Under the pieces are notes generated by a model. The model worked only from the letters and a program-made list of their open reading frames with translations, was not told the DNA's origin and did no database searches. The translations under genes were made by a program, and so were the position numbers. A DNA stretch of 64,000 nucleotides from the NCBI GenBank assembly GCA_016184105.1, contig JACPDI010000012.1, positions 188,751-252,750 on the forward strand, written 5' to 3'. This document shows, one piece after another, positions 27,089 through 36,148 of this stretch. Source of the stretch: Acidobacteriota bacterium. Lineage in GTDB: Bacteria; Acidobacteriota; Vicinamibacteria; Vicinamibacterales; 2-12-FULL-66-21. Position 1 is the stretch's first letter, and the number at the start of each line of letters is the position of its first letter.

Positions 27089-29047
27089 ATGCGCCAGCCG
27101 CGCACGACCCTTGCAGCGCTGCTGCTGGCGGCGACCACCGTCGCCGCCCAGCAGCCGGTGCTCAAACCGGGCAACAACCTCGTCATCAAGGGGATTCCTC
27201 CGATCCCGGAGTCGATCTTCACGGCCATTTCCACGTACAGCGAGAATCGCCAGGCCGCATCGCTGTCCTGGCTGGGATCCTCGCGGCAGATCCTGATCTG
27301 CACGCGCCTCGGCGCCGCGTACCAGATACATCGAGTGGCCATGCCGGGTGGTGCGCGGTCGCAGCTCACCTTCGTGTCCGACGGGATCAACTTTCCCGGC
27401 CAGGAAAGCGTGCTCGCGGCCGCCCGGCCTGACGGCGGCGCCTTCGTCTACGTTCGCGATACCGGCCGGGGCGCCGAGCAGCACCAGCTCTTCCTGTACG
27501 ACCTCGCGTCCGCAAAGACGACGCTGCTGACCGACGGGCGGTCGCGCAGCGAGTCGCCCGTCTGGTCGCGCGACGGCCGGGCGCTGGCGTTTACGTCCAA
27601 CAGCCGGAGCGCCGGCGACCACGACCTGAGCGTGATGAACCCGTCGGATCCGGCGAGCCGCCGCGTTCTCGCGCAGGTCACCGGCGCCTGGCGCGTGCTC
27701 GACTGGTCGCCGGACGGAGCGTCGCTGCTCGCGCGGCAGAACGTCTCGGGATTCGCCCGGCACCGGCTCTGGATTGTTGACGTGAAGACGGGCAACATGC
27801 GCGAGCTGAAGCTCTCGGCGGAGCCCTCGCAGGTTGTCGCCGCGCGGTTCGGCGCGACGCCGTCCACGATCTTCGCGGCCACGGATGCGGACAGCGGGTT
27901 CGTGCGAGTCGTGCGCGCGGACGCCGCGAGCGGCAGGATGAGGCCGCTCATCGCACGACCGCGTGGGAACGTGGAGTCGATGAGCGTCTCATCCGACGGG
28001 CGCCTCGTCGCGTTTGCGGTGAACGAGGAGGGAGTCGGCAGGCTGCGGGTCTACGACGTTGCCGCAGGACGCTTGCGCGCGCTGCGGGGGTTGCCCGCCG
28101 GATCCGTCGTTACGACGATGTTTCGGCCGAACAGCACGGAACTCGCATTCGACGTGGTGTCGTCGCGGCACCCGCGGGACGTGTTTTCCGTGGACGTGGC
28201 GACCGGGCGCGTGTCGCGCTGGACGGCGGGCGAGCTGAACGGCCTGAACGGCGAGCAGCTCGTCGAGGCCGAGTTGATTCGGTGGAAGAGTTTCGACGGG
28301 TTGACGATCACCGGCTTCCTCTACCGCCCCCCCTCGCGGTTCACCGGCAGACGTCCGGTGATGATCAACATCCACGGCGGGCCCGTCGGACAGGAGCGGC
28401 CACGGTTTCTCGGGTTCAGCAACTACTTCCCGAACGAGCTGGGGGTGGCCCTGATCTATCCGAACGTGCGCGGCTCATCCGGGTTCGGGCGCGAGTTCGT
28501 GGACGCGGACAACGGCCTGAAACGCGAAGGGCCCGTGAAGGACATCGGCGCGCTGCTCGACTGGATCGCGGCGCAGCCAGACCTGGATCCCGCGCGCGTG
28601 ATGGTCACGGGGATTAGCTACGGCGGCTACATGACGTACGCGGTCGCCAGCACGTATCCAGACAGGATTCGCTGCGCGTTTGCCGGAGCGGGCATCTCCA
28701 ACCTCGCCACCGATCTGGACAACACGGCGGAAGCCGGCAAGGACGTGCGCCGGGGAGAGTACGGCGACGAGCGAGACCCGGAAACCCGCGCGTTCCTTGA
28801 AAGGATCGCGCCGATGGCGCACGCGTCGAAGCTGCGGCAGCCGTTGTTCATCGCGCACGGCCAGAACGACACGCGCGTGCCGCTCGCCCAGGCCGAGCAG
28901 ATGGCGGCGGCGGTGGAAAAGAACGGCAGGCCGGTGTGGTTCCTCGTCGTGAAAGACGAGGGGCACGCGCTCGCCAGCCGTCGCGACACGTCGGATTACC
29001 TGTTTTCAGCGTGGGCGCTGTTCGTCCAGGAGTACCTGGTGAAGTAG
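27089..29047 (+). CDS. Secreted S9 prolyl oligopeptidase-type peptidase
   Basis: A 652-residue exported serine peptidase. A signal peptide (residues 1-20, TLAALLLAATTVAAQ) precedes an N-terminal beta-propeller (~45-390) and a C-terminal alpha/beta-hydrolase domain. The catalytic triad is visible: Ser510 in GISYGGYM, Asp594 in GQNDTRVP and His626 in EGHALA; the oxyanion region HGGPVGQE is near 430. It probably trims peptides in the periplasm, close to acylaminoacyl peptidase. The start after TTGGT is the only one giving a signal peptide. The 3' end overlaps the convergent Mur-ligase gene by 42 bp. Confidence 0.94.
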   Translation: MRQPRTTLAALLLAATTVAAQQPVLKPGNNLVIKGIPPIPESIFTAISTYSENRQAASLSWLGSSRQILICTRLGAAYQIHRVAMPGGARSQLTFVSDGINFPGQESVLAAARPDGGAFVYVRDTGRGAEQHQLFLYDLASAKTTLLTDGRSRSESPVWSRDGRALAFTSNSRSAGDHDLSVMNPSDPASRRVLAQVTGAWRVLDWSPDGASLLARQNVSGFARHRLWIVDVKTGNMRELKLSAEPSQVVAARFGATPSTIFAATDADSGFVRVVRADAASGRMRPLIARPRGNVESMSVSSDGRLVAFAVNEEGVGRLRVYDVAAGRLRALRGLPAGSVVTTMFRPNSTELAFDVVSSRHPRDVFSVDVATGRVSRWTAGELNGLNGEQLVEAELIRWKSFDGLTITGFLYRPPSRFTGRRPVMINIHGGPVGQERPRFLGFSNYFPNELGVALIYPNVRGSSGFGREFVDADNGLKREGPVKDIGALLDWIAAQPDLDPARVMVTGISYGGYMTYAVASTYPDRIRCAFAGAGISNLATDLDNTAEAGKDVRRGEYGDERDPETRAFLERIAPMAHASKLRQPLFIAHGQNDTRVPLAQAEQMAAAVEKNGRPVWFLVVKDEGHALASRRDTSDYLFSAWALFVQEYLVK

Positions 29048-30481
29048 GCGCCGCCCCTCGTTCATGCCCTGCGCGCCGGCGAGCACGACGAGATCGCCGG
29101 CGCGCGAGCACGCCGCGGTACGCGCCATCGCGCGCTCGAGCGTTTCCTCGAATACATAACGGCGCCCGCGCGCGTCAAGCGCGGCACGCGCCGCGTCCAC
29201 CTCGCCGGCCCGCACTCGATCCTTCGGCTCGACCTCGTCGGCCGCGGCGGTCACGATCAGTTCCTCCGCGCCGTGCTCCGACGCCAGGTCGGCGAGCGCG
29301 GACGCGATGGCGGTGTTGATGTGCGGCCCACGGCCGCCCCGGATCGCCCACACGACGATGAGGCGCTCGCGCCTGAGCATGCCCACCACTTCAAAAACCG
29401 CGTGAAGGCTGTCCGGATGACCGGCGGTGTCATCAAGGACCGTCCGCCCGGACACGTCGAAGCGCTCCATGCGACGGCGCAGCGGCTGCAGGCGTTCGAG
29501 CACCTCCCTGGCCGTCTCCATCGGGATGCCTGCGGCGACCGCATAGGCGAGCGCCAGGCCGGCGTTTCTCGCGTTGCGCCGCCCCAGGAGCGCGCTCCGC
29601 ACGTCGGCGCGGCCATCGAAGAACGTGCTGCGCACCGTGAGCGAGACGCCGCGGTCGTCGAACACCGCGCTCTCGAGAAAAACCGACGCCTCGCCCCGCC
29701 CTGAAAACGTCATTCCGGCCCGTGTCGCGACCGGAGCTTCAAGGCCGAGCGTCCGGGCGGCGCGGTTGTCCGCATCGAACGCGAGCGTGGCTTCCGGTCT
29801 GAGATGGTCGAGGAACAACCGCTTGGCCGCGACGTAGTCGTCGTACGTGCGGTGGAAATCGGTATGCTCGCCGGGCATCACTGCCGCGATGAGGCCACCG
29901 TCGAACTTCAGCCCGTGCACGCGCTCGAGCCGGAGCGCGTGGCTGGTCACCTCCACGATGACCGTGCGTGCGCCGCGTTCCCTCACCGCCGAGAGCCACT
30001 CCTGCAGTTGTGGCGGTGCGGGCGTCGTCAAGCCGTCGCCGCGGTCGTAGAAGTCCTCGAACCGCGCGCCGAGCGAGCCGATGACCGCCGGCCGCCTGCC
30101 AGCGGCCTCAAACAGCGCGCGGAGGATGTCGCTCGTCGTGGTCTTGCCGAAGGTGCCGGTGAAACCTATCACCGAAAGACCCGTGGCCGGATTGCCGTGG
30201 AAGCGCGACGCCAGCACGGCGAGCGCCCGCCGGGTGGACGGGGCGATGGCGTGCGCGGCGGCGCCAGGCGGCGCCGCCTCGGGCCGTTCCACGACGACCG
30301 CTGCGGCGCCGCGGTCCAGTGCCTCGCGCACGAACGCGTGGCCGTCCCGTGTCGTGCCGGCGATTGCGACAAACAACGCGCCGGGCCGCACGCGACGGCT
30401 GTCCTCGGTGACCAGCGTGATTTCCGGGTCGCCGGCGCCTGGCTTGAGCGCGTAGCCTTTGGTCAACTCGGAGAGGCGCAT
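29006..30481 (-). CDS. Divergent MurE-like Mur ligase
   Basis: A 491-residue three-domain Mur ligase: N-terminal UDP-binding-like domain, central ATPase with GFTGTFGKTTT (P-loop at 109-115) and VEVTSHALRLERV, and a C-terminal Rossmann domain. It departs from true MurE in several places. The P-loop has Phe where GTNGKTT has Asn. The VDYAHTPDAL motif is replaced by LDDTAGHPDSL. The DNPR motif for meso-diaminopimelate is not found. The gene stands alone, not in a dcw cluster. It may ligate a different amino acid or act on another substrate. GAGGAAGG lies 4 nt before the ATG. Confidence 0.85.
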   Translation of the reverse strand: MRLSELTKGYALKPGAGDPEITLVTEDSRRVRPGALFVAIAGTTRDGHAFVREALDRGAAAVVVERPEAAPPGAAAHAIAPSTRRALAVLASRFHGNPATGLSVIGFTGTFGKTTTSDILRALFEAAGRRPAVIGSLGARFEDFYDRGDGLTTPAPPQLQEWLSAVRERGARTVIVEVTSHALRLERVHGLKFDGGLIAAVMPGEHTDFHRTYDDYVAAKRLFLDHLRPEATLAFDADNRAARTLGLEAPVATRAGMTFSGRGEASVFLESAVFDDRGVSLTVRSTFFDGRADVRSALLGRRNARNAGLALAYAVAAGIPMETAREVLERLQPLRRRMERFDVSGRTVLDDTAGHPDSLHAVFEVVGMLRRERLIVVWAIRGGRGPHINTAIASALADLASEHGAEELIVTAAADEVEPKDRVRAGEVDAARAALDARGRRYVFEETLERAMARTAACSRAGDLVVLAGAQGMNEGRRLLHQVLLDEQRPR

Positions 30482-30496
30482 AACCTTCCTCGTGTA

Positions 30497-30510
30497 GCAT
30501 ACGCGTATGC
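30497..30510. promoter_or_regulatory. Perfect 14-bp palindrome in divergent promoter
   Basis: GCATACGCGTATGC lies between the Mur ligase and the TPR gene, covering the TPR start codon. Read on the minus strand it contains a TATGCT -10-like box for the ligase. A dimeric repressor site for both genes is conceivable. Confidence 0.4.
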
Positions 30511-31400
30511 GCGAGGCCATTGGATTCTGTTGCGCGCTGGCGGGATCGGTTGCGCTGGCGGCCCAGGCCGGCATGACGCCGCTCGCCGAGGGCCAGAAGC
30601 TTCTGCGGGGCGGCGACGTCGCCGGAGCGCAGGCCCGTTTCGAGGCCGCCGTGGCCGAGGATCCGAAATCCTACGACGCGCACTACGCGCTCGGCCGCGT
30701 TCTCGACCTGAACGGGGAGTACGCGCGCGCGCGAAAGCATTTCGAAGAGGCGCTGGCGCTTGCGCCGGAGTCGGATCGCGAGCAGCCGCTCACCGCCATC
30801 GCCGTGTCCTATGCGTTTGAAGGGCGGCCGGATGACGCCGCCGGCTACTACCAGCGTGTCTTCGACGCCCAGTCCGCCGCGGACCGGTTTGACGCGGCGG
30901 CGGCAACCGCGAACGCGATCGCGCGGGTGTACCTGGAGGCCGGCCACCTGGACAAGGCGGCGGAGTGGTACTCCACGGGGCGCGAGACCGCCAGGCAGAT
31001 CGCGCAGCTGAAGGCGGAAGAGCTCGACCTCTGGGAGTTTCGCCGGCACCACGCGCAGGCGCGGCTGGCGGCGCGCCGGCAAGATCCAGCCGCCGCCCGG
31101 GAGCACATGCGACAGGCACGTCGCATCCTCGACAAGGGCACGAACCTGGACCAGAAGATCCAGTGGCCCTACCTCGCGGGATACGTCGCCTTTTACGCCG
31201 GCGACTACGCTGCCGCCGTCAAAGAGCTGCAGGCGGGCGATGAGCGCGATCCGTTCATCCTCGGGCTGATCGCGCAGGCGTACGACAAGCTGGGTCAGAA
31301 GGACCGCGCGAGGGAGTACTTCGCGAAGGTCCTCGCCACGCCCGCCCACACCATCAACGCGGCGTACTCGTGGCCGGAGGCCAAACGGTACTTGCGCTAG
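30507..31400 (+). CDS. Secreted TPR-repeat protein
   Basis: A 297-residue protein with a signal peptide (residues ~1-20) and about five to six tetratricopeptide repeats. Clear examples are AQARFEAAVAEDPKSYDAHYALGRVLDLNGEYARARKHF (split over residues ~44-83), the following repeat to ~120, and FILGLIAQAYDKLGQKDRAREYFAKV near the end. TPR proteins scaffold protein-protein contacts, here probably in the periplasm; no partner is evident. The ATG is the only start that gives a signal peptide and it sits in a palindrome shared with the divergent gene. Confidence 0.85.
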   Translation: MREAIGFCCALAGSVALAAQAGMTPLAEGQKLLRGGDVAGAQARFEAAVAEDPKSYDAHYALGRVLDLNGEYARARKHFEEALALAPESDREQPLTAIAVSYAFEGRPDDAAGYYQRVFDAQSAADRFDAAAATANAIARVYLEAGHLDKAAEWYSTGRETARQIAQLKAEELDLWEFRRHHAQARLAARRQDPAAAREHMRQARRILDKGTNLDQKIQWPYLAGYVAFYAGDYAAAVKELQAGDERDPFILGLIAQAYDKLGQKDRAREYFAKVLATPAHTINAAYSWPEAKRYLR

Positions 31401-31522
31401 AAGGGGTTCAGGGCATCCGCGGGATCTTGGCGCGGACGCCATCGCTCCGGGGTGTGCAAAGCGGGACAGACATCTCCCGGCGGGCCTGCCACGATCATCG
31501 GCAGAAGACCCGGGAGGTCTCG

Positions 31523-32215
31523 ATGATTGGTGTGCGTGTCGTCGTTATTGCGTCGCTCGGCTTCGTACTCGGGGGCCAGTCCCTCGTTGCGCAGGCGCCT
31601 CTCCGCTATCGCGAGTATGCGCTCGAAAGCAGCGTTGCCTCGGTCGTCAAGACCAGCGGCGCACGTGATTACGAGATACAGACGCTGCACGAGCGGCCTG
31701 CCAGGATCCAGGAAGTCGAGTGGCGCGCACCGTACGCGCCGTCGGGAAGCGAGCTGGCGGATCCGGTGCGCGACGTGCGATTCAGCTTCTACGACGACAA
31801 GCTCCACCAGATTGTCGTCACGTACGATCGTGACCGCACGGAGGGCCTGACGCACGGCGACGTGGTCGAATCGCTCTCGAGGACGTACGGGACGCCGCTG
31901 CTGCCGTCCAGGGGAACCGCCCGCGGGCCCTTATCGGCGTCCGTGCCCGCCACCGACGCGACGATCGTCGCGCATTGGGAAGACGCCACGGCGTTCCTGA
32001 CCCTCACGAAGGGCACCTACCCGCCGCACTACCAGCTCGTGCTGATCTCGAAGACGCTGAACGCGCGCGCCGATGCCGCCATCAAGGAGGCGATCCGTCT
32101 GGATGCGCAGGAGGCACCGCGACGCGAACTGGATCGGCGCGAGAAGGACCTCACCGACGCCCGCATGGCGAGCGAGAAGGCGCGCGTCATTAACAAGGCC
32201 GCCTTCCGACCGTAA
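31523..32215 (+). CDS. Secreted hypothetical protein
   Basis: A 230-residue protein with a signal peptide (VVVIASLGFVLGGQSLVAQA), preceded by a good GGGAGG site 6 nt before the ATG. The mature part contains a beta-rich segment with FSFYDDKLHQIVVTYDRDRTEGLTHGDVVESL, a pattern also found in proteins that measure or bind small ligands, and a C-terminal charged helix (~190-225) likely to be a coiled coil. I do not recognise a family. The 122 bp upstream of the gene show no clear -10/-35 pair. Confidence 0.7.
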   Translation: MIGVRVVVIASLGFVLGGQSLVAQAPLRYREYALESSVASVVKTSGARDYEIQTLHERPARIQEVEWRAPYAPSGSELADPVRDVRFSFYDDKLHQIVVTYDRDRTEGLTHGDVVESLSRTYGTPLLPSRGTARGPLSASVPATDATIVAHWEDATAFLTLTKGTYPPHYQLVLISKTLNARADAAIKEAIRLDAQEAPRRELDRREKDLTDARMASEKARVINKAAFRP

Positions 32216-32315
32216 ACACCCCTGCCGCTCCCCTCGTCGACCCCGCACGCGAGCGCGATCCCGCGCTGTGCAATCGGGTACAGCGCGGTCCGGCGGGTGT
32301 CTATACACTCGGCTC

Positions 32316-32516
32316 ATGCGACTCAACTACACCAAAACGACCGCTTCCGCCCTCTGGGTTGTGGCCATGTGCGCGGGTGGCTTCGTCATCGGCGTGACAT
32401 CCCTGACCGGCTGGACCGTCCTGGCCGGCCTCGCCCTGCTGCCGCCCCTCGTCATCGGGCGGTTGTGGAAAGACGATCCCAGCATGTCCGAGCGCATCCA
32501 TGAGGCGCTTCGATGA
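32316..32516 (+). CDS. Small two-helix membrane protein
   Basis: A 66-residue protein with two hydrophobic helices (ASALWVVAMCAGGFVIGV and WTVLAGLALLPPLVIGRLW) and a charged C-terminal tail. The gene ends 40 bp before the chosen start of the glycosyltransferase gene, or overlaps it by 17 bp if the earlier ATG of that gene is used. It may be part of the same transcript. No function is assignable; codon use is that of a normal gene and both helices are free of charges, which supports that it is real. Confidence 0.6.
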   Translation: MRLNYTKTTASALWVVAMCAGGFVIGVTSLTGWTVLAGLALLPPLVIGRLWKDDPSMSERIHEALR

Positions 32517-32556
32517 CCAGCCACGTTGGGGCAGCACGGGGTCTGTCGAAGCGGAG

Positions 32557-34845
32557 ATGAGCAGTCCCAACCAGATCAGGCGGTTCGCGATGCTCGGCAA
32601 TCACCTGCCGCGGCAGTGCGGCATCGCGACGTTCACGACACACCTTGCGGACGCGCTGGACGAGCAGATGCCGGGGGTGGATGGCTTCGTTCTCGCGATG
32701 AACGACGCCGGCCGGCGCCACGCGTACCCGTCCCGGGTCCGGTTCGAAATCAACGAGGGAGACCTGGCCTCGTACCGGCGCGCGGCGGACTTCCTGAACG
32801 TCAACCAGGTCGACCTGCTCTCGGTTCAACACGAGTACGGGATTTTCGGCGGCAAAGCCGGCGCGCATCTCCTCACGTTGCTGCGTGAACTGCGCATGCC
32901 GATCGTGACGACGCTCCACACGATTCTCAGCGAGCCGAATGCCTCGCAGCGTGCGGCCCTCGAGGAGCTGGCACGGCTCTCGGAACGGCTCGTCGTCATG
33001 AGCGCGTCGGGCAGGGAACTGCTCAGGCGCGTGCATGGCATCGCCGATGACCGGATCGATCTGATTCCCCACGGGATTCCCCGAGTACCTGCCGGGAGCG
33101 GCAGCAAGGATCGGCTCGGCGTCGAGGGCAAGACCGTGATCCTGACATTCGGGCTGCTCTCCCCCGACAAGGGCATCGAATACGTCATCGATGCGTTGCC
33201 GGCGATCCTGGCCGTTCACCCCGGGGTCGTCTACATCGTCCTCGGCGCGACCCACCCCCATGTCATCGAACGCGACGGCGAGGCCTACCGCCTCATGCTC
33301 GAGGCCCGAGGCCAGCAACTGGGTGTGGCCGGGAGCATGATCTTCCATAACCGGTTCGTCAGTCAGCACGAGCTGACGGAATTCCTGTCGGCCACCGACA
33401 TCTACATCACGCCGTATCTCCAGCCGGAACAGATCACGTCGGGTACGCTCGCCTATGCCGTCGGCGCCGGGAAGGCGGTGATCTCCACGCCGTACATCTA
33501 TGCCCGCGAACTTCTGGCCGATGGGCGGGGCGTGCTTGTCCCGTGGAGGGATTCGGCCGCAATCGCGCGAGAGGTCCTCGCCGTGATGGGCAATGACGCC
33601 GGCCGCCAGGCGATGTGTGCCCGGGCGGCGGCGCATGGCGTGGCCATGACCTGGCCGGCTGTCGCGCGAAAGTATGTCGAGAGCTTCTCGCGGGCTCGGG
33701 CGGACGCCACGCGCCGGCGTCGCACGTCGTTCAACGCGCAGACGCTCGCCAGCCGGCCCGCCGGTCTGCCCGAGATTGACCTGAGACACGTGCACGCCAT
33801 GACCGACGACACCGGGATGCTCCAGCACGCGTCGTTCAGCATTCCGCGGTACGAGGACGGCTATTGTCTTGACGACAATGCGCGAGCGCTGCTGCTCATG
33901 ACGCTCCTGGATGACACGGGCACCGAGGATCCCCCGGTGGTCCGCGCGCTGGCGTCGCGCTATCTGGCGTTCGTGAGTCATGCGTTCGACAGGAGCGCCG
34001 GCCGCTTCCGGAACTTTCTGTCGTACGCGCGACAGTGGATCGAACCGGCCGGGTCGGAGGACAGCCATGCGCGGGCCCTGTGGGCGCTCGGCGCCGTCGT
34101 GGGCCGCGCCGGCGATCCGGGACGGCACAGTCTCGCCGGCGATCTGTTCCAGGCGGCCACGCCGGCCGTGCCGGCGTTCACGAGCCCGCGGGCGTGGGCC
34201 TACGTGCTCCTTGGCATCGACGAGTACCTTCGAGCGTTCCAGGGCGACAGCGGCGTCCAGGCATTCCGCGCCGCCCTTGCCGACCGCCTGCTGGGGCTGT
34301 TCCAGCGCACGAGTCGTCCCGACTGGCCCTGGTTTGAGGACTCGGCGACCTACTGCAACGCGCGCCTGTCGCAGGCGCTCATCGTCTCAGGTTCACGTAT
34401 GAACCGCAAAGACATGAGCGAGGCCGGGTTGCGATCGCTCGAGTGGCTCGTGTCCCTGCAGCGTTCCGCAGATGGGCACTTCGCGGCGATCGGGTCCAAC
34501 GGCTTCTATCGACGGGGCACGTCGCCGGCGGCCTTCGATCAGCAGCCTGTCGAGGCGTGCGCCACCGCCTCCGCGTGTTTCGAGGCATATCGCTCGAGCG
34601 ATGACCCCCGGTGGCTGGATCACGGCCGGCGGGCGTTCAACTGGTTCCTCGGGCAGAACCACCTCCAGCAGTGGCTCTACGACCCGGCGACCGGTGGCTG
34701 CCGCGACGGCCTGCATCCCGACCGGGTCAATCGGAACCAGGGGGCCGAAGCGACGCTGTCCTTCCTGCTCGCGCTCTGCGAGATGCGCGAGGCCGACCGA
34801 GTCGAGGTTCACGCCGCGCCGGCGCTGCTGCAATCCACATTATGA
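32557..34845 (+). CDS. GT4 glycosyltransferase with C-terminal (alpha/alpha)-barrel-like domain
   Basis: A 762-residue protein (781 if an ATG at 32500 is used). Residues ~1-390 form a GT-B glycosyltransferase of family 4: LPRQCGIATFTTHLADAL at the start, SVQHEYGIFGG, a hinge at LIPHGIP, TFGLLSPDKGIEYVIDAL and the donor-site ITSGTLAYAVGAGKAVISTPY. The C-terminal ~370 residues (from about DDTGMLQHASFS) are rich in paired helices with aromatic/acid motifs (YEDGYCLDDNARALLL, EDSHARALWALG, QPVEACATASACFEAYR), as in glycoside-processing (alpha/alpha) barrels. It is coupled by ATGA overlap to a GH130 gene, so both probably act on one mannoside-type polymer or glycan. Confidence 0.88.
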   Translation: MSSPNQIRRFAMLGNHLPRQCGIATFTTHLADALDEQMPGVDGFVLAMNDAGRRHAYPSRVRFEINEGDLASYRRAADFLNVNQVDLLSVQHEYGIFGGKAGAHLLTLLRELRMPIVTTLHTILSEPNASQRAALEELARLSERLVVMSASGRELLRRVHGIADDRIDLIPHGIPRVPAGSGSKDRLGVEGKTVILTFGLLSPDKGIEYVIDALPAILAVHPGVVYIVLGATHPHVIERDGEAYRLMLEARGQQLGVAGSMIFHNRFVSQHELTEFLSATDIYITPYLQPEQITSGTLAYAVGAGKAVISTPYIYARELLADGRGVLVPWRDSAAIAREVLAVMGNDAGRQAMCARAAAHGVAMTWPAVARKYVESFSRARADATRRRRTSFNAQTLASRPAGLPEIDLRHVHAMTDDTGMLQHASFSIPRYEDGYCLDDNARALLLMTLLDDTGTEDPPVVRALASRYLAFVSHAFDRSAGRFRNFLSYARQWIEPAGSEDSHARALWALGAVVGRAGDPGRHSLAGDLFQAATPAVPAFTSPRAWAYVLLGIDEYLRAFQGDSGVQAFRAALADRLLGLFQRTSRPDWPWFEDSATYCNARLSQALIVSGSRMNRKDMSEAGLRSLEWLVSLQRSADGHFAAIGSNGFYRRGTSPAAFDQQPVEACATASACFEAYRSSDDPRWLDHGRRAFNWFLGQNHLQQWLYDPATGGCRDGLHPDRVNRNQGAEATLSFLLALCEMREADRVEVHAAPALLQSTL

Positions 34846-35852
34846 CGTCACCACAGCACTACGAGACGCTCTTCGCCCGGCACGAACGGAACCCGATCCT
34901 GACGGCGGCGGACTGGCCGTATCCTGCGCACACCGTTTTCAATGCGGGGGCGACGCGGCTCGGGGACGGGACGACGCTGCTCCTCTGCAGGGTGGAGGAC
35001 AGGCGAGGCCACTCTCATCTGTGCGCCGCCCGATCCCGCAATGGGATCGACGGCTGGACGATCGACTCCGAGCCGACGTTCTGCCCGGATCCCGGAAGGC
35101 ATCCGGAGGAACTGTGGGGGATCGAAGATCCCCGCATCACGTTCGTCGAAGAGCTCGGGAAGTACGCCGTCGCGTACACGGCGTTCAGCAAAGGGGGACC
35201 CGGAGTCGCTCTGGCGCTCACGGAGGACTTCCGCCACTTCGAGCGGTGCGGACTGGTCATGCAGCCCGACGACAAGGATGCGGCCCTGCTGCCACGTCGC
35301 ATCAACGGCAGCTTCGCCCTGCTCCATCGCCCGATGACGCCCTCAGGCGCGCACGTCTGGATTTCGTTCTCGCCGGACCTCCGCAACTGGGGCGGCCACA
35401 AGCTCGTGCTGCCCGCGCGCCGCGGATCGTGGTGGGACGCCAACCACGTGGGGCTTTCGCCGCCGCTGATCGAGACGTCCCGCGGATGGCTGATGCTGTA
35501 TCACGGCGTCCGACGAACAGGCGCCGGCTGTCTGTACCGGCTCGGAGTGGCGTTGCTGGACCTCGAAACCGCGGAGCACTGCCTCTTGCGTGGGGATTCC
35601 TGGATATTTGGACCCGAGGCGCCCTACGAACGCGAAGGGGACGTGGGTTATGTCGCCTTTCCGTGCGGCTACACGCTCGGCGACGACGGCGACACCATCA
35701 ATCTTTACTACGGCGCCGCGGACACCTGCCTGGCCCTGGCAAGAGGGAGTATCAGCCAACTGCTGCGATGGCTCGACCGGAACGGGCACGGCGATGTTGC
35801 GGGACGAATCAGTTCAGAAAGCGTAGGGACGAATGTCGGAACTGAACGGTGA
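34842..35852 (+). CDS. GH130 mannoside phosphorylase/hydrolase-like
   Basis: A 336-residue five-bladed beta-propeller enzyme of glycoside hydrolase family 130. Family signatures are HTVFNAGATR near residue 30, RVEDRRGHSHL near 50, and WGIEDPRIT (residues 92-100), where the Asp of EDPR is the usual general acid. GDVGYVAFPCG and LYYGAADTCLALA complete the propeller. GH130 enzymes phosphorolyse or hydrolyse beta-mannosides in the cytoplasm; the exact linkage is not decided here. The start codon overlaps the stop of the GT4 gene (ATGA), implying coupled translation, and the 3' end overlaps a small downstream gene by 20 bp. Confidence 0.9.
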   Translation: MTSPQHYETLFARHERNPILTAADWPYPAHTVFNAGATRLGDGTTLLLCRVEDRRGHSHLCAARSRNGIDGWTIDSEPTFCPDPGRHPEELWGIEDPRITFVEELGKYAVAYTAFSKGGPGVALALTEDFRHFERCGLVMQPDDKDAALLPRRINGSFALLHRPMTPSGAHVWISFSPDLRNWGGHKLVLPARRGSWWDANHVGLSPPLIETSRGWLMLYHGVRRTGAGCLYRLGVALLDLETAEHCLLRGDSWIFGPEAPYEREGDVGYVAFPCGYTLGDDGDTINLYYGAADTCLALARGSISQLLRWLDRNGHGDVAGRISSESVGTNVGTER

Positions 35853-36033
35853 TCGGGCTCGATTCCAGAAGAACCGCCAGCGCAAGCTGCGCAATCGACA
35901 GCGCATTCGGGCGTTGATGACTAGACTGCGGAGGGAGGCAGAACAGCGTCTCCCCACAGCGGCCCCGGACGCTGCCTCGCGTGCATCTGCGGCCATGCAC
36001 GACGAAGGCGGCCCGACGCGCGCAACGGATTGA
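35833..36033 (+). CDS. Small basic conserved protein
   Basis: A 66-residue arginine-rich protein beginning MSELNGDRARFQKNRQRKLR. The pattern of GDRARFxKxRxRKLxxRxRIRAL resembles small conserved proteins often seen in Proteobacteria and Acidobacteria, but I cannot name a family with confidence. It overlaps the end of the GH130 gene by 20 bp and may be translated by coupling. The positive N-terminal half could bind nucleic acid or membrane; this is speculation from composition only. Confidence 0.6.
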   Translation: MSELNGDRARFQKNRQRKLRNRQRIRALMTRLRREAEQRLPTAAPDAASRASAAMHDEGGPTRATD

Positions 36034-36148
36034 AGTTTTCGCCATCGACCGGCCGCGAGTGCCGGCCGCCTCCCTGTCTATTGCAACGCCAGCCCGGCAG
36101 AGCGAAAATGTAACCAGGTCGCCCTTCGGTGTTTGGGGGGCAGAGGCC

